From Benincasa hispida (taxonomy: Eukaryota; Streptophyta; Magnoliopsida; Cucurbitales; Cucurbitaceae), in NCBI RefSeq assembly GCF_009727055.1, contig NC_052358.1:45140573-45204572 (forward strand): a DNA stretch of 64,000 nt, read 5' to 3'. Position 1 is the stretch's first letter. Each line of letters opens with the position of its first letter. Under the pieces are notes generated by a model. The model did not search any database and had not been told where the DNA came from. It worked only from the letters and a program-made list of their open reading frames with translations. Both the position numbers and the translations under genes were made by a program. This document shows positions 1 to 10,399 of the stretch, one piece after another.

Positions 1-1135
1 AGCTACAGGTCCATAAGATCCCCTTGGTAACTCAAAAGGATTTAGTTGAGAATTAGTTTTTGGATTAATTTGAATTGTTCAAATTAATAAGAGGAAATTT
101 AATTATATATGATATAATTTTTATAATGTATTTGATACATTATAGTTTAATTGGAGGAAATAAATATTTGAATGTGATTCAAATATATTTTCTATGAATG
201 TGATTCAAATATATTTTCTATGAATGTCATTCAAATATATTTTCTATGAATGTGATTCATAGTTGTTAAATTTAATATAAATATGATTTATATTAAATGT
301 CATAAAATAGAGAAAAGGAACTATAGTTTATATTGTATATGATACAATATTAAAACTATAAGTTATGTGTTATATTTGATATAACATATAGTTTAATAGA
401 AATTATATATGATAAGTTAGCTATCATATTTTTTTATATTATTTTATTATTTGGAATAATAATTCCTATTTTCTCTCCAACCACCTTAGTGGGTGATTAA
501 TTGGTTTTATGGCAAAAGTAATAAAAGAAATTAGTTTCTTTTCTTCCTTCTAAGGCTACTTGGCTAGCACTACACGATAGAAGAGATTGTCTATACGATA
601 GAGTGAACAGAAACGTTCTATCTTCTTTAATCTTCTTCTTCCTCCTCCAAAACAAAATAGTCAGAGCCCACCACTCCTAAGTTTTCACCTTGAGAATACC
701 AAAGGCTCTCTATGGTAGTGTCTTCTTGGTTTTGGTTCGTGAAGTTCTTGAAGAAAGTTTTCCAGGGTTGCTGTGTTCGAGTTCTTGACTATTCAAGGGA
801 TTTACAAGAAGAAAGATTCTTCAAAGATAATATCTCTTGAATCCTTTTACAGACAACTGAGTCGAGTGAGTCGAGTTGTACGAGTGTACGAGTCGAGTTG
901 TATGAGTGTCACTGTAATTATCGTTATTTACAGACAACGTTGTAATTGCTTGATTTTTATACATTAGTGGAATATCTTTCCCAGGCATACTGCCTTCAGA
1001 TGTAGGTAGTTTATCATTGAACTGGGTTACCAATCTCGGTGTTTTTATTTTGATTCACTCTTTGTTTTTTACTGTTGTTTCCAAAATTGTTAAGACATCG
1101 TGTGAGACGTGCATACTGAGTGCAAGTGACCTCTT
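1..1135 (+). mobile_element. 3' part of a Ty1/copia-type LTR
   Basis: This stretch aligns by eye, in the same direction, with the second half of the LTR at 11834-13964. Shared stretches are the 'cttggtaactca..gattt..gttgagaat' block near its start, the 'aagaggaa..tta..tatatgatat' block, and the 'gagcccac..ctcc..gagaatacc' block near 660-705. It has no coding content; the short open frames here are chance. It begins before the window and stops where an oppositely oriented piece of the same LTR type begins (near 1136). The breakpoint is uncertain by about 50 bases. Confidence 0.7.
170..259. repeat. 26-bp tandem repeat, about 3.5 copies
   Basis: The unit begins GAATGTGATTCAAATAT and ends TTTTCTAT. 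Copies start at 170, 196, 222 and 248 (the last partial). The third copy has one change (GTG to GTC). It lies inside the LTR fragment and is probably a local expansion, because the related LTR at 11834-13964 does not show it. Confidence 0.9.
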
Positions 1136-1371
1136 TCAAAAATTTCATTCTAACCTTATCCATATACTATAGATCATTTAGGTTATAACTTGAACATGAT
1201 ATCTGTATGTCTACCACTTATTGTTTAAGTTACATAAAATAACCTTGGATCTTAGTTTATTGGATTGAGTTATACAAAAATAAAATGACTCTTTATTTTA
1301 TTAATTAAACAATTCGTTTATACAATTTACAAACTACGAGATTCATGAGATTTAGAGCACTAATCCTAACA
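1136..1371 (-). mobile_element. 5' end of a copia LTR, inverted relative to the preceding piece
   Basis: Read on the minus strand it starts TGTTAGGATTAGTGCTCTAA at 1371. It then follows the same order of blocks as the first 240 bases of the LTR at 11834 (CTCTAAA, a GTTTGTAA block, AATAAACTAA, TAACTTAA, then AGACATAC). It therefore holds the U3 start of the family, while 1-1135 holds the other half in the opposite direction. This is a rearranged remnant, not an intact LTR. Confidence 0.65.
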
Positions 1372-1446
1372 CTCACTTATATACCATGGATCTTCCTCTT
1401 CCTAGTTAATGTGGGACTTTAGTTACATTTCAACAATCCACCTCTT
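1372..1446 (-). mobile_element. start of another LTR with polypurine tract (minus strand)
   Basis: On the minus strand a purine-rich tract (AAGAGGTGGAT) is followed at 1431 by TGTTGAAATGTAACTAAAG and GTCCCACATTAACTAGGAAG. This resembles the first bases of a common plant LTR type. It runs only about 60 bases before the TGTTAGG LTR piece begins at 1371, so it appears to have been cut by that insertion. No internal coding region was recognised to its right. Confidence 0.4.
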
Positions 1447-4342
1447 GAACGAAGGACTACCAAAGCCTCCCTGATGACTTGTAGAAATATAAGTTATTTT
1501 ACCTTTTTATTTAGGACAATTAGAAAAATTCAAAGGAAAACACATTAGCTTGACAAGAAATCCATGCAAATAATCATACTTTGTGATCATGTGCTTACAA
1601 AACTGATAATCTTTGAAAATCATAAGATCTGTAACTTTTGGATGTAGAATTTGGATAAGAGAGCTCCATTGTCATCACAGCAATCACTCAGAAAGCAACT
1701 ATACCAAGGCCAAAAGGAGCAAGACATTCCAATTGACGACTTGACACATTTCTGTCTTTACATTTTATCTTTTTGTTCATCTTTCGTTATGTATTAAATA
1801 GTTAAGATTGAGAACTCATTAATTCTTAATACAAATATGATTTTCGTTCATTCTCATATATCCATGTATTCTTATCTCTTCACACTAATAGCTAAATTTT
1901 CTATAGGTTAAGAAGAATGATCTAACATTTTCAAGAATATGCTTATAAGTCCATTTTGTTTAATATGTGCTTAATCTATGACTGGAATCCATTGAGAAAT
2001 TGGTTTAAGTAGGAATAATCTGTTGTTTGAGAAAATAGGAGATTGTGAAAATCATTAAGCAAATAGAGAAATAGCTTTGGAGATAAAGATAAATCTATCG
2101 TTTACAATCAACTTAAGCATATATCTTAGAGATATGATGAATGTGGCTTAGAGACCGAGAGGATAGTTTCTCATTGTAAAAGTTGAAAACAAAGACACCT
2201 ACTTATACTTCATTTAAGAGAATGTTAGTGAGTCTTTTTAACCCTATTTTATTAATTGTTCTTTCCTTCATTTCATCACAAGTTGTTTTCTTTGTGGTTG
2301 CATCTAATATCTATCATCCCTATCATAATCATCTTCATTCATCACATCATCATTCTTCATATACTTTCACCACATCACATCTCACATTTCTACCATTCAT
2401 CGTCGCGATTCACCATCATAAGTTACTCTAGTTAGTTAGTAGTAGTTTTAGGCATATAAACACCCACTTCAACACATTGATTAACATTCATCGCTTAAAT
2501 CCTTCATTTTCAACGCTTAGTTGTATAAATCTTCGTGTTTGACTCTGGACTCATCAGGAACCTTATTTAAACTTATACTTGACTTTAGATAAGGAAAATT
2601 TGCATTCATTTATATTCATACATCAATTCATCCAAGAATTTAAGACTATTTCATTATTCACTGCATCATCATTTTATTGCAAAGTGCGTGCGCAACACTC
2701 CCCTCAAGTAGTCATTGCATATGTATTTACTCCCAAGAAATCACCTTTTAATCAAGCCAACTCCTCTTCATCGGAGCCCATTTCCTATTCAATTAGTTTA
2801 ACCACAAATCATAATGACTATGTCACATCGAAACACACCGACATGACTAAGTATATGGGACATGACCCTGGTACTAATTGTTAGGGACCAATGATCCTTC
2901 AAATATCTTCACAATGATCTGAAACCTTTAGGGTGAAACAAAAGATATAGTCATGAAAGTTATGCGAAAAGTTGACATTATCATACCATTATAAAGATAT
3001 TCAGAGAGTCTGTTGTCCCTAAAAAATTTGGAGCTTACAAGAACATGAAACGAGAATAATAATGAACAATCAACAACGACTAAAATGTGTCTTTAGTGAA
3101 TTAATTAATTTGATTGTTGTTCCTTTGTATATAATTTGGATAGGCAAGATATTTTGCTCTCATCCTAAACATTGAATATGAAAAGGATGAGGGTTATGCA
3201 GAAAAATGAGATTTTGAAAAGTAAGTAAAAGAGAAGATTGATAGTCAAAGAAAGACAAAGGAATATAAGTCTCCGCCAATGGTGGAGTGATCATCGTCCA
3301 AATGATCACAAATCTGAAATCTCAGCAAGTGCCATGCAGTTGTTCATGCTACAATTTTCAAAATTGTCGTACATACTCTCTCTTTCTTCTTCTTCCTACT
3401 TATAAATTTTGATAATTTTATTTAGTTATTTAGCTTTGAGAGTTCATTTTTTATTTTAGTCCATTTTGATATTTGTATTTGTAAAATATATTTATTTTAG
3501 TTTTTATATTTTTAAATAGGATAATTTTGATTAATATTTAGAAAATTTTAACATAAATTTTATACACAATGTCATGGAATTAAGATGTTCATAACGATGT
3601 CTCAACACGTGTTATTAATGACAATATTGACCGATTAGAAACAAGACAAGAGGTATTTCTCTGCTAAAGTATGTCGTGTTTAATAGCATTCTACACTAAA
3701 AAAAAGTGTCTAATAGACTTCATTAACACCCATTTTCATTTTTGTACCAAATAAAATTTTTATCATTTTTGTATTAAATAAAATTTTGAAATTTAAAAGT
3801 ATTTAATAAGTCATTAAATTTTTTATTTTGTGTTCCAGTAGATTCATATATACTGAAAGATTAAAAATCTACCCAAATCTACTACTAGTGATTAAACCAT
3901 TTTTAAAGTTTAGTTGTGACTTTGTAGAAAAGACATTCGGATAATCTTGCTCAAAAGTTCATAGATGCAACCTTATTATTATTTTCAGGTTAAATTATAG
4001 TTTTAACTTTAGATTTAACTACCGTTTCATAGAAGTAGAAATTATAATTTACTAACCACTGAACTAGTCTCAAATTAGTATAAGTATAATACATTTTGAA
4101 TAGATATTTGGTTCACTCATATCCTGATCAAACTAAGAATTTACCTCTTTTGAGTCACGTTATGTCAAATTGTCACATATTAATCTAATAATTGATATAT
4201 CGTGACACAATTTAAACAGAAACATAAAGAAAAAATGCAAAGTTTTGAGATGTTAGTAGTGAAAGTAAAAATTTAAAGATTAGATAGATACCGAAAAGTT
4301 TAGGATTGAATTCATTATTGTGTTTTGTCATTATTGTTATTA
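1447..4342. other. AT-rich region without a recognisable gene
   Basis: Scattered short open frames exist, for example 2183-2431 with a hydrophobic stretch and 2579-2884. None has a motif I recognise, and their composition matches their surroundings. The 2300-2880 part is richer in C, with many 'atcatc/cattcat' runs, and could be decayed LTR or leader sequence. I cannot assign it. Confidence 0.5.
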
Positions 4343-5615
4343 TGCTAAATTATAGAAAATATTTATAAACTTTGCACCTTTTTTCTAAAACACCCCTGAA
4401 TGTTCAAAAGTTTCATTAGTACCCTTAAACTTTAAAAAAATATAAAATAAAAAAAGACTCCTACCATTAGTTTTTTATGCAAAATGTTAGTTTTTGTTTA
4501 AAAAAATTCTCAAATGTTCAAAAGTGTGTATGCAAGATATATGGATGAAACCATTGGCAACACATTTCGTGATACCATTGACGGATTTTTCTTTCGGAAG
4601 AAAGAAAATCCAAATTTCTGATGTCCTCTTGATTTTATCAATTTCTATATTTCGTGCTTTCTCTCGTAAGTATGGCTCGAGGATGAGACCACTGAAAACT
4701 CCCTTCTTGATTTTTGATGAGAAGGAAAATTTTGAGATGAATTCCTTTTTGACTCTTAAAGCACACCGCTTGAATTTCCCGATAGAGCTTTAGTTACTCG
4801 CAGGTCATGAGCTGGAATTTTTAAAAAGTTGCATCAATATCTTTAATCTTTAAAAAGAAAAGTTAAGAAATTCCCTTAGCATTAGTATATAGATAGAAAC
4901 TGTTTATCAACGCACCTCATTTCTCCTTCATCTTCCATTTCCTCTCTCCTTTACTTCAATCTATTGTGTCACTTCTCTATTCACTATTTTCTTCAATATG
5001 TTGTAAAAGAGCTTCAGCGATTAAGATTCACTGACATTTCTTGTAGTGATAAGTTAAGAAGGTTGAGAAAGTTTCCCATGATCGAATATGATATTCTTTT
5101 TCAACCATTTTTGTATTTTGCGCGATTTATTGTATGTTGAGTTTTAAATCAAGATTTTGATTATGGGACTTTGTAATATTTTGAAGAATTTTATGTTTTA
5201 ACTTAAAGTTTTGGATCTTGTTTCGTTAATGAAAAAATTGATATAAGAATTACACAAATAAGATAAAAATGTGTGTATCTATATGAAAAAAAAAATTTGG
5301 TATACATCTAAAGGCAAGAACATATTTAAACTAATTTTTTAAGGGTTTTGAGGGGCACTAATGTAATTTTAGAAAATTCAAAATTATTTTTGAAATGAGG
5401 TACTAAAGGTTTATGCTCATATATACCAATGATAAGAGTATTTTTTTTAACATTTTTTAAAAATTTAAAGGTACTATTGAAACTTAGTTTAAGGGTATTT
5501 TTAAAGCAAAATATTAACGACTTCCATCCAAAATAAACGAAAATGGTATTTTTGAATTTTTTTGAGTAATTGTTTTCAATGCTAGAAATATTTTTAAATA
5601 TAGAAAAATGTACTG

Positions 5616-5704
5616 TCTATCAATAATAGACCGTAGTAGACATTGATAGACACTGATCGATGCCTATTATCGTCTATTGTTATCTATCATTGATAGACAA
5701 TAAC
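5616..5704. repeat. cluster of palindromic TCTATCA/TGATAGA motifs
   Basis: In under 90 bases the half-site TATCA and its complement TGATA recur: 'tctatcaataataga', 'attgatagacactgat', 'ttatctatcattgatagaca'. The segment can fold into several alternative hairpins. Similar TCTATCA..TGATAGA strings are typical of small inverted-repeat elements in cucurbits (from memory). It sits inside the element at 4343-5865. Confidence 0.7.
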
Positions 5705-5751
5705 ATTTTGTTATATTTGTAAAAAGGTTGACTCATTTTTCTATAGTTAAA

Positions 5752-5774
5752 TTAAAAAAAAAAAAAAAAAAAAA
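5752..5774. repeat. poly(A) run
   Basis: An uninterrupted A run of just over 20 bases follows 'gttaaatt'. It is a plausible slippage or insertion scar inside the element at 4343-5865. Confidence 0.85.
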
Positions 5775-5989
5775 ATTAAGAATATTATTGAAATGTTTAA
5801 AAGTTTAAAGAGTATTTCTAAAATAGTGAACAAACTTAAAAGCATTTTCCAAAATTAAGCCTTTTCGTTATTACGTGTGTTTTTGCCATAAATTTTGTGT
5901 TCATTGTTATCCTTTATTAATCTCCAATGCTAATTAACTAAAAAAGAAATTAGAAAATCCCTAATGCTCTATCATATTTTTTAAGATAA

Positions 5990-6998
5990 TTAAGATTCGT
6001 TCGATAACATTCATGTTTTTTCTTTCTTTTTTTTATTTCTCATTTTTTAAATTTCTCATTTTTTAAAGAAATTGACCGGTTTAATAATTATTCCTATTTT
6101 TTATTTCTAAACTTACAGGAACATTGGATCAAAATTGAATAATTACAGTTCAATTTCTATTTTAATTAAACCTATTCCTATTTATGAACCTGGATCGATG
6201 AGTGGGTAAGCATCCATGATCCTGGCTCAAATCCCAGGATAGCTTTTTTTTTAAACAAACAGTTTTATTTTATTTTATTTTATTATTTTAATTTTATATT
6301 TCATTTTTTCTATATTTAATTTATATTTATTTATTTATTTATTTTATATTTATATATTAATTTAATTTTGAATTTTATATTTTTCAATATGCATGTTTAT
6401 ATATTATTTTAAATTTGATTTTTTTTATTTTTAGTATATACAAAACTCATTAGAATTTTATAATATATAAGTTTTGTTTACTAAGATGTCATTTAGGTTC
6501 ACTTTAATATTTTTACAACCACGACATTTACCTAATATAATTGAGTTAAATTTGAATCGACATCATTTAAAACGATTTGAATGACATCAATTAAAATAAA
6601 TGACTTGAGTGAGAAAGAATATTACAAATCAAATGTTAGAAGAATATTACTAATCAATTTTTAGCAACATATGAATGATAGAAATAATTGTATTTTTGTC
6701 ATCAATTTTACATCAAGACTTATGCGTATTTGATAATGCAAAAATTAAATAACTACTTTTTCATTTTAATGCATGCTATGTATTTTGTATTTTATATATT
6801 AAATTATATTGAAACTATAAAATATGAGAAATGTTGGGGGAAAATACAAGAAAGGATTATCAAACAAGTTTTTGTTTCTGTTTCTTTACCAAACATATTC
6901 CTGTTTTTAGTTCTTGAAACGCCAAAAAAAAAATAAAGAAAAAAAAAGAAATAGAAAACAAGAAATGAGAAACGGAAGTGTTATCAAATGAACCCTTA
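5990..6998. mobile_element. terminal-inverted-repeat element, about 1 kb
   Basis: The left end reads TTAAGATTCGTTCGATAACA followed by T-rich 'ttttttctttc'. The reverse complement of the right end reads TAAGGGTTCATTTGATAACA followed by a T-rich tract. The inverted ends frame about 1 kb of AT-rich DNA. The 'GTT..GATAAC' core is shared with the adjacent short element at 6999-7303. The only open frame (6688-6936) has no recognisable domain. Confidence 0.55.
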
Positions 6999-7303
6999 GA
7001 TCTCGTTTGATAACTATTTGGTTTTTGGTTTTTGTTTTTGAAAATTAAATCTATTTCATCCACATTTCTTACAATAATTTTCATATTTCTTAAGTACAAT
7101 GGTTAAATTCTTAGCCAGATTCCTAAAACAAAAACAACTTTTTGAAAGCTGCTTTTTTTATTTTCAAATTTTGGTTTGGTTTTTTAAAACGTGTAGATAA
7201 CAAATGAAGAAATTTGGAGGTAGAAATAGTGATCATAGACTTAATTTTCAAAAACAAAAATAAAAAACAAAATGATTACCAAATGGTACCTTAATAACCC
7301 TAA
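6999..7303. mobile_element. MITE with 'gtttgataactatttggttttt' type ends
   Basis: The left end contains CTCGTTTGATAACTATTTGG followed by 'tttttggtttttg'. The right end contains 'aaaaacaaaatgattacc' and 'aaatggtacctta'. Together they form inverted repeats, about 300 bases apart. A second member lies at 27465-27770 with the same internal phrases ('tcaaccattgtacttaa', 'caaattttg..aac', 'gtgtggatgaaatag'). Confidence 0.65.
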
Positions 7304-7779
7304 AATTGGGTTGCGAATGAATTATTTGTTGATTGCTATTATTACAGTACTTTTTTTTCTATATACCATTTAAATACATGATATGAAAATATTAGGCTTT
7401 ATACAATAAAGAGATTGTTTTATATAACAATATAAGGTTTTATGCTATAGGGAAATTTCAATAGGTAATTAAAAAAAAAAAAAAAGTGTTGACAAATGAT
7501 TTTCTAGGTTTTCTAAGTTTCCTAATATAGCAACGATTTTTAATATGATTCCACTTTTTTACTATTACAATTTTACTATTAGCAGGTATATCTAATATAT
7601 TGTTTATAGAGTTGTTTTCATTCAATTAGTTTGATTTTATTAGTTGTGTTATGTTTTTTTTATTATTTTTTTTATCTAATTTTAATGGCATCTAACTTGC
7701 ATTTAATTTGATATATCAATTGAATAACGGATATATTCATATTCCATATATTTATTGACTGATGCATACCGAGCTTAGA
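7304..7779. other. AT-rich region, nothing recognised
   Basis: Low-complexity A/T tracts with no open frame of note and no repeat structure that I can define. Confidence 0.5.
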
Positions 7780-8050
7780 GTGAAAAAAGTCATATCGATG
7801 ATATCGTTCCATATATACCAAATATGAATTATATCATTCATAATGATGTACTTAAAGTGTATACCCATATTAATTCAAAATGCATTTTAAGTTTACATCA
7901 TTAGTACATCAATAATATATCATCATTCATTCAAAATCCAATATTAAGTATTGCATTGTTGTATCATTAGTTTATTTAAAAAGTAATTCAAGTATATCAA
8001 TAGTAAATGAGTAATATATCAACACTAATTCAAAATGCAATTTCAAATAC
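7780..8050. repeat. degenerate 'tatcaat-agtatatc' tandem array, left part
   Basis: Phrases of the type 'atatcaatagtaaatgagtaatatatcaa..aattcaaaatgcaatttcaaatacatt' recur every 60-70 bases with many changes. The same phrases resume at about 9880-10020 ('tatcaatagtatatt..cattaaaaattaatttcaaa'). The array therefore seems split by the CACTA-type insertion that starts at 8054. Confidence 0.5.
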
Positions 8051-8053
8051 ATT

Positions 8054-9870
8054 CACTACTACAAATTGGGCTTTAATGTCAGTTTAAAACTGACATTATA
8101 GAGGTACAATGTCGGTTGAAAATCAACCTCGAAAATTGTGTTATAAAAGATCTTCGGTTGTCTTTAATGTCAGTTTAAACCGAAATTATACTGACCGAAA
8201 TTTCAATGCCAATATTCTTCAATATGGGTTGAAAACCGACATTGTACACCATCTTTAATATCAATTGAAAACCAACATTGTACACCATCTTCTATGTCGA
8301 TTTTTTTACGTATTTTTTCTATAATTGTCTGATATTTTTTTTAATGTCTCATTTTTTTAAAATGTCCAATCCATTTTTAATATTGATCAAAGAGTTAAAA
8401 ACCAACATTAACAAAAAAAAATACATATATATTTTATGCTTAAGCACGTGCAAATCAATAATATATATTTTTTAAAACGATAATATTTCTCTTACCTATA
8501 CATATACAAAATAAAAATCTTAATTACTTTTATATATTATGATTTTAACAAACATAAAAATAACTAACTTATTGGAAGAAGGAAATAAAACTAGATAACA
8601 AAGGAAATAAAACACATCCACGGATTGTTATATCAATTTGACCAAACAATCATAACAACCACTAACAAAGTTGAGTTCAATACATTTACTAAAAAGAAAG
8701 GAACATAATAAAGAATTAGAAAACACATCATAATTATGTTTCATAGTTGATTTATTTTTCATGCACTTTCAAACCCAAAAATCCTAAAAATATCTAGAAC
8801 AAGAAAATGAAGATAACACTTTGTGAAGTATCTTAAAAATAAAACCTTCTATGCATGAAATTAAAAACTAAGGAACAATACCATAATTTAACTTGTAGTA
8901 AACTTTATTAATTTTTGTAGAACAATCTCGGCAACATGACATCACAATATAACAAAATCAAATTTTTTTTACTTCGACACCTGTTCAAATAACAAATTCT
9001 CCCCGACAGATGGCTAAAAAGGATCCAAATAAAAATGACACACCAAAGTAAAGTGGTTTCATTTAACCTAATGAATGAGCTTAACCAAGAAAACTAAAGG
9101 AATATAGTAAAGGCTCTGTTGTGCAAATAATCCAGACCATTGAGCATTACCATATTTAGAATTTATCAATACAAAGTTACTAAGTACCTTGTTGCTTTAA
9201 GCAGCCTGAATGATCTCGTCAAGAAGATCGATTCTGCATGGTTGATAAATTCTAAATCTAAAAACAAATAAAAAGTATTTATAAGAAGCATTTCACTAAT
9301 TTTCAATCATGTGTTCATAAAATAAGTGCTCCCTTAAAAACACTTTCTTGAGTTAAATTACAACTTTAAAAAAGATATAATTATACTAAAAAAGGCATAG
9401 CATTATGGCCAATCACAACCACCGATAATACAGTAATAAAAAATTAGCAAATTAACTTGCAAAATTATTGTTTCCACAAGGTTGTGGGATAGTTTCCATG
9501 AAACTCCACTGAGAAACAGAAATAGAAGACTAGTAAATGCAACAAAACTGTACATAAGAAAAATTTTGCATCACCCAACAAAATAGAAGTACCAAATGAT
9601 GAAGAAAAATAAAATTTTGACAGAGAAAGAAAGAAAAACTTCCAAACCCCAAAAAAAGTAACCAATATCAAATCAACTACATACAAGAGAACATGTCAAC
9701 AACTCATGCTGGAACAAATATGCCCACATTGGGGTTTAAGAAAATTACAGTAATTGCAAATGTCTTATACAACAAGCTTTCATCATATTTCAAGTAAAGC
9801 AAAGCACTAAAATGAGGAGCTTAGACTTGCTAAATGCAAGTGTAAAGGAGAAGGGAAAAGAGTGTGTCGA
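8054..9870. mobile_element. CACTA-type element, left end clear, right end uncertain
   Basis: A CACTA end (CACTACTACAAATTGGGCTT) at 8054 is followed by subterminal copies of AATGTC(A/G)GTT and its complement (8081-8290). This is the same arrangement as the complete CACTA at 31176-35920. The three bases before it are ATT. I could not find a matching right terminus. The right limit near 9870 is inferred from where the flanking degenerate array resumes. No transposase was seen. A minus-strand exon-like piece lies at 9197-9233. Confidence 0.5.
9197..9233 (-). pseudogene. captured terminal-exon-like fragment
   Basis: On the minus strand a good acceptor (ccatGCAG) is followed by a short frame reading IDLLDEIIQAA and a TAA stop. 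It is GC-richer than its surroundings and looks like the last exon of a cellular gene picked up by the CACTA-type element. I do not recognise the parent gene. It is too short to exclude chance. Confidence 0.3.
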
Positions 9871-9879
9871 TAGTTATGA

Positions 9880-10200
9880 AAAATTTATATCAATAGTATA
9901 TTAATAGTTTAGCAACACTTATTAAAAATTTATTTAAAGTATAATATTAGTGTATCAATGGTCTATTGATTCATTAAAAATTAATTTCAAAGATATCAAT
10001 AATATATCAATAATATATTCATCTTCAGCTTATCGGAGCGTATATCGATAATGTCATGGTTCCAAGCCAAAGATATTATTTCTTTTTAATCTCCTGTTTG
10101 AAAAAGAAAATATATCTCAAATCAATTAAAGAATTCCTAATTGTGGAACACTAAATTGATAACGATATGGAATTATCCCATTATAAAAATACTCTTTAAC
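9880..10200. repeat. degenerate 'tatcaat' array, right part
   Basis: The phrases described for 7780-8050 resume here ('atatcaatagtatattaatag', 'gtatcaatggtctattgatt', 'atatcaataatatatcaata'). The array ends around 10020 and is followed by AT-rich DNA up to the copia insertion. Confidence 0.5.
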
Positions 10201-10208
10201 TTCATTCC

Positions 10209-10378
10209 AGTTGAAATAATATTGTATTATGTATTTCAGTTTTGTGTTTATAAAAGGTAAAATATAAGTGTATTTATATACAGAGAAATACTCAAAGATA
10301 GATACAAAAACTTTTCAACAACCCAAAAAATCAGGCCTACAAAAACGTAACAACCCAACAGAGCCATAAGCATTAACA
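10209..10378 (-). repeat. 3' LTR of the minus-strand copia element
   Basis: This matches 19196-19330 in direct orientation ('ttgaaataatattg', 'tatttatatacagagaaat', 'caacccaaaaaatcaggcc'). The inner limit is ambiguous. If the LTR starts at TGTTAATG, next to the purine tract GAGGGGGA, it extends to 10378. If it starts at TGTAGGCCTG it ends at 10341 and matches the 5' copy in length (133 against 135 bases). Confidence 0.7.
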
Positions 10379-10392
10379 TCCCCCTCAAACTC
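10379..10392 (-). other. polypurine tract of the copia element
   Basis: The minus strand reads TTTGAGGGGGA immediately before TGTTAATG. This is the expected plus-strand priming site of a copia element, between the RNase H remnant and the 3' LTR. Confidence 0.6.
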
Positions 10393-10399
10393 AACGTGG

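Larger units (their letters stand above)
4343..5865. mobile_element. non-autonomous element with diverged terminal inverted repeats
   Basis: The left end (taaattatagaaaatattta, then aaactttgcacc, ttctaaaacaccc, gttcaaaagttt) is mirrored at the right end, where the reverse complement reads taattttggaaaatgctttt, aagtttg, ttttagaaatac, cttttaaacattt. The ends are clearly related but diverged over about 75-100 bases. The same phrase type reappears inverted near 5335-5520, so one copy may be nested in another. No transposase was seen. A superfamily cannot be assigned without the target duplication. Confidence 0.5.

Noticed and set aside
170..259. CRISPR-like short direct repeats
   Set aside because: Units are head-to-tail with no unique spacers. 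This is a plain tandem repeat in a plant LTR.
2183..2431. Plus-strand open frame with a hydrophobic segment
   Set aside because: The hydrophobicity comes from T-rich DNA. No motif or coding-like composition, and the ATG context is poor.
4494..4793. 99-codon plus-strand frame
   Set aside because: It lies inside an inverted-repeat element. No recognisable domain and no splice or homology support.
9850..9870. 'agagtg' as the right end of the CACTA at 8054
   Set aside because: It does not match the left terminal repeat beyond three or four bases, and no subterminal repeats precede it.
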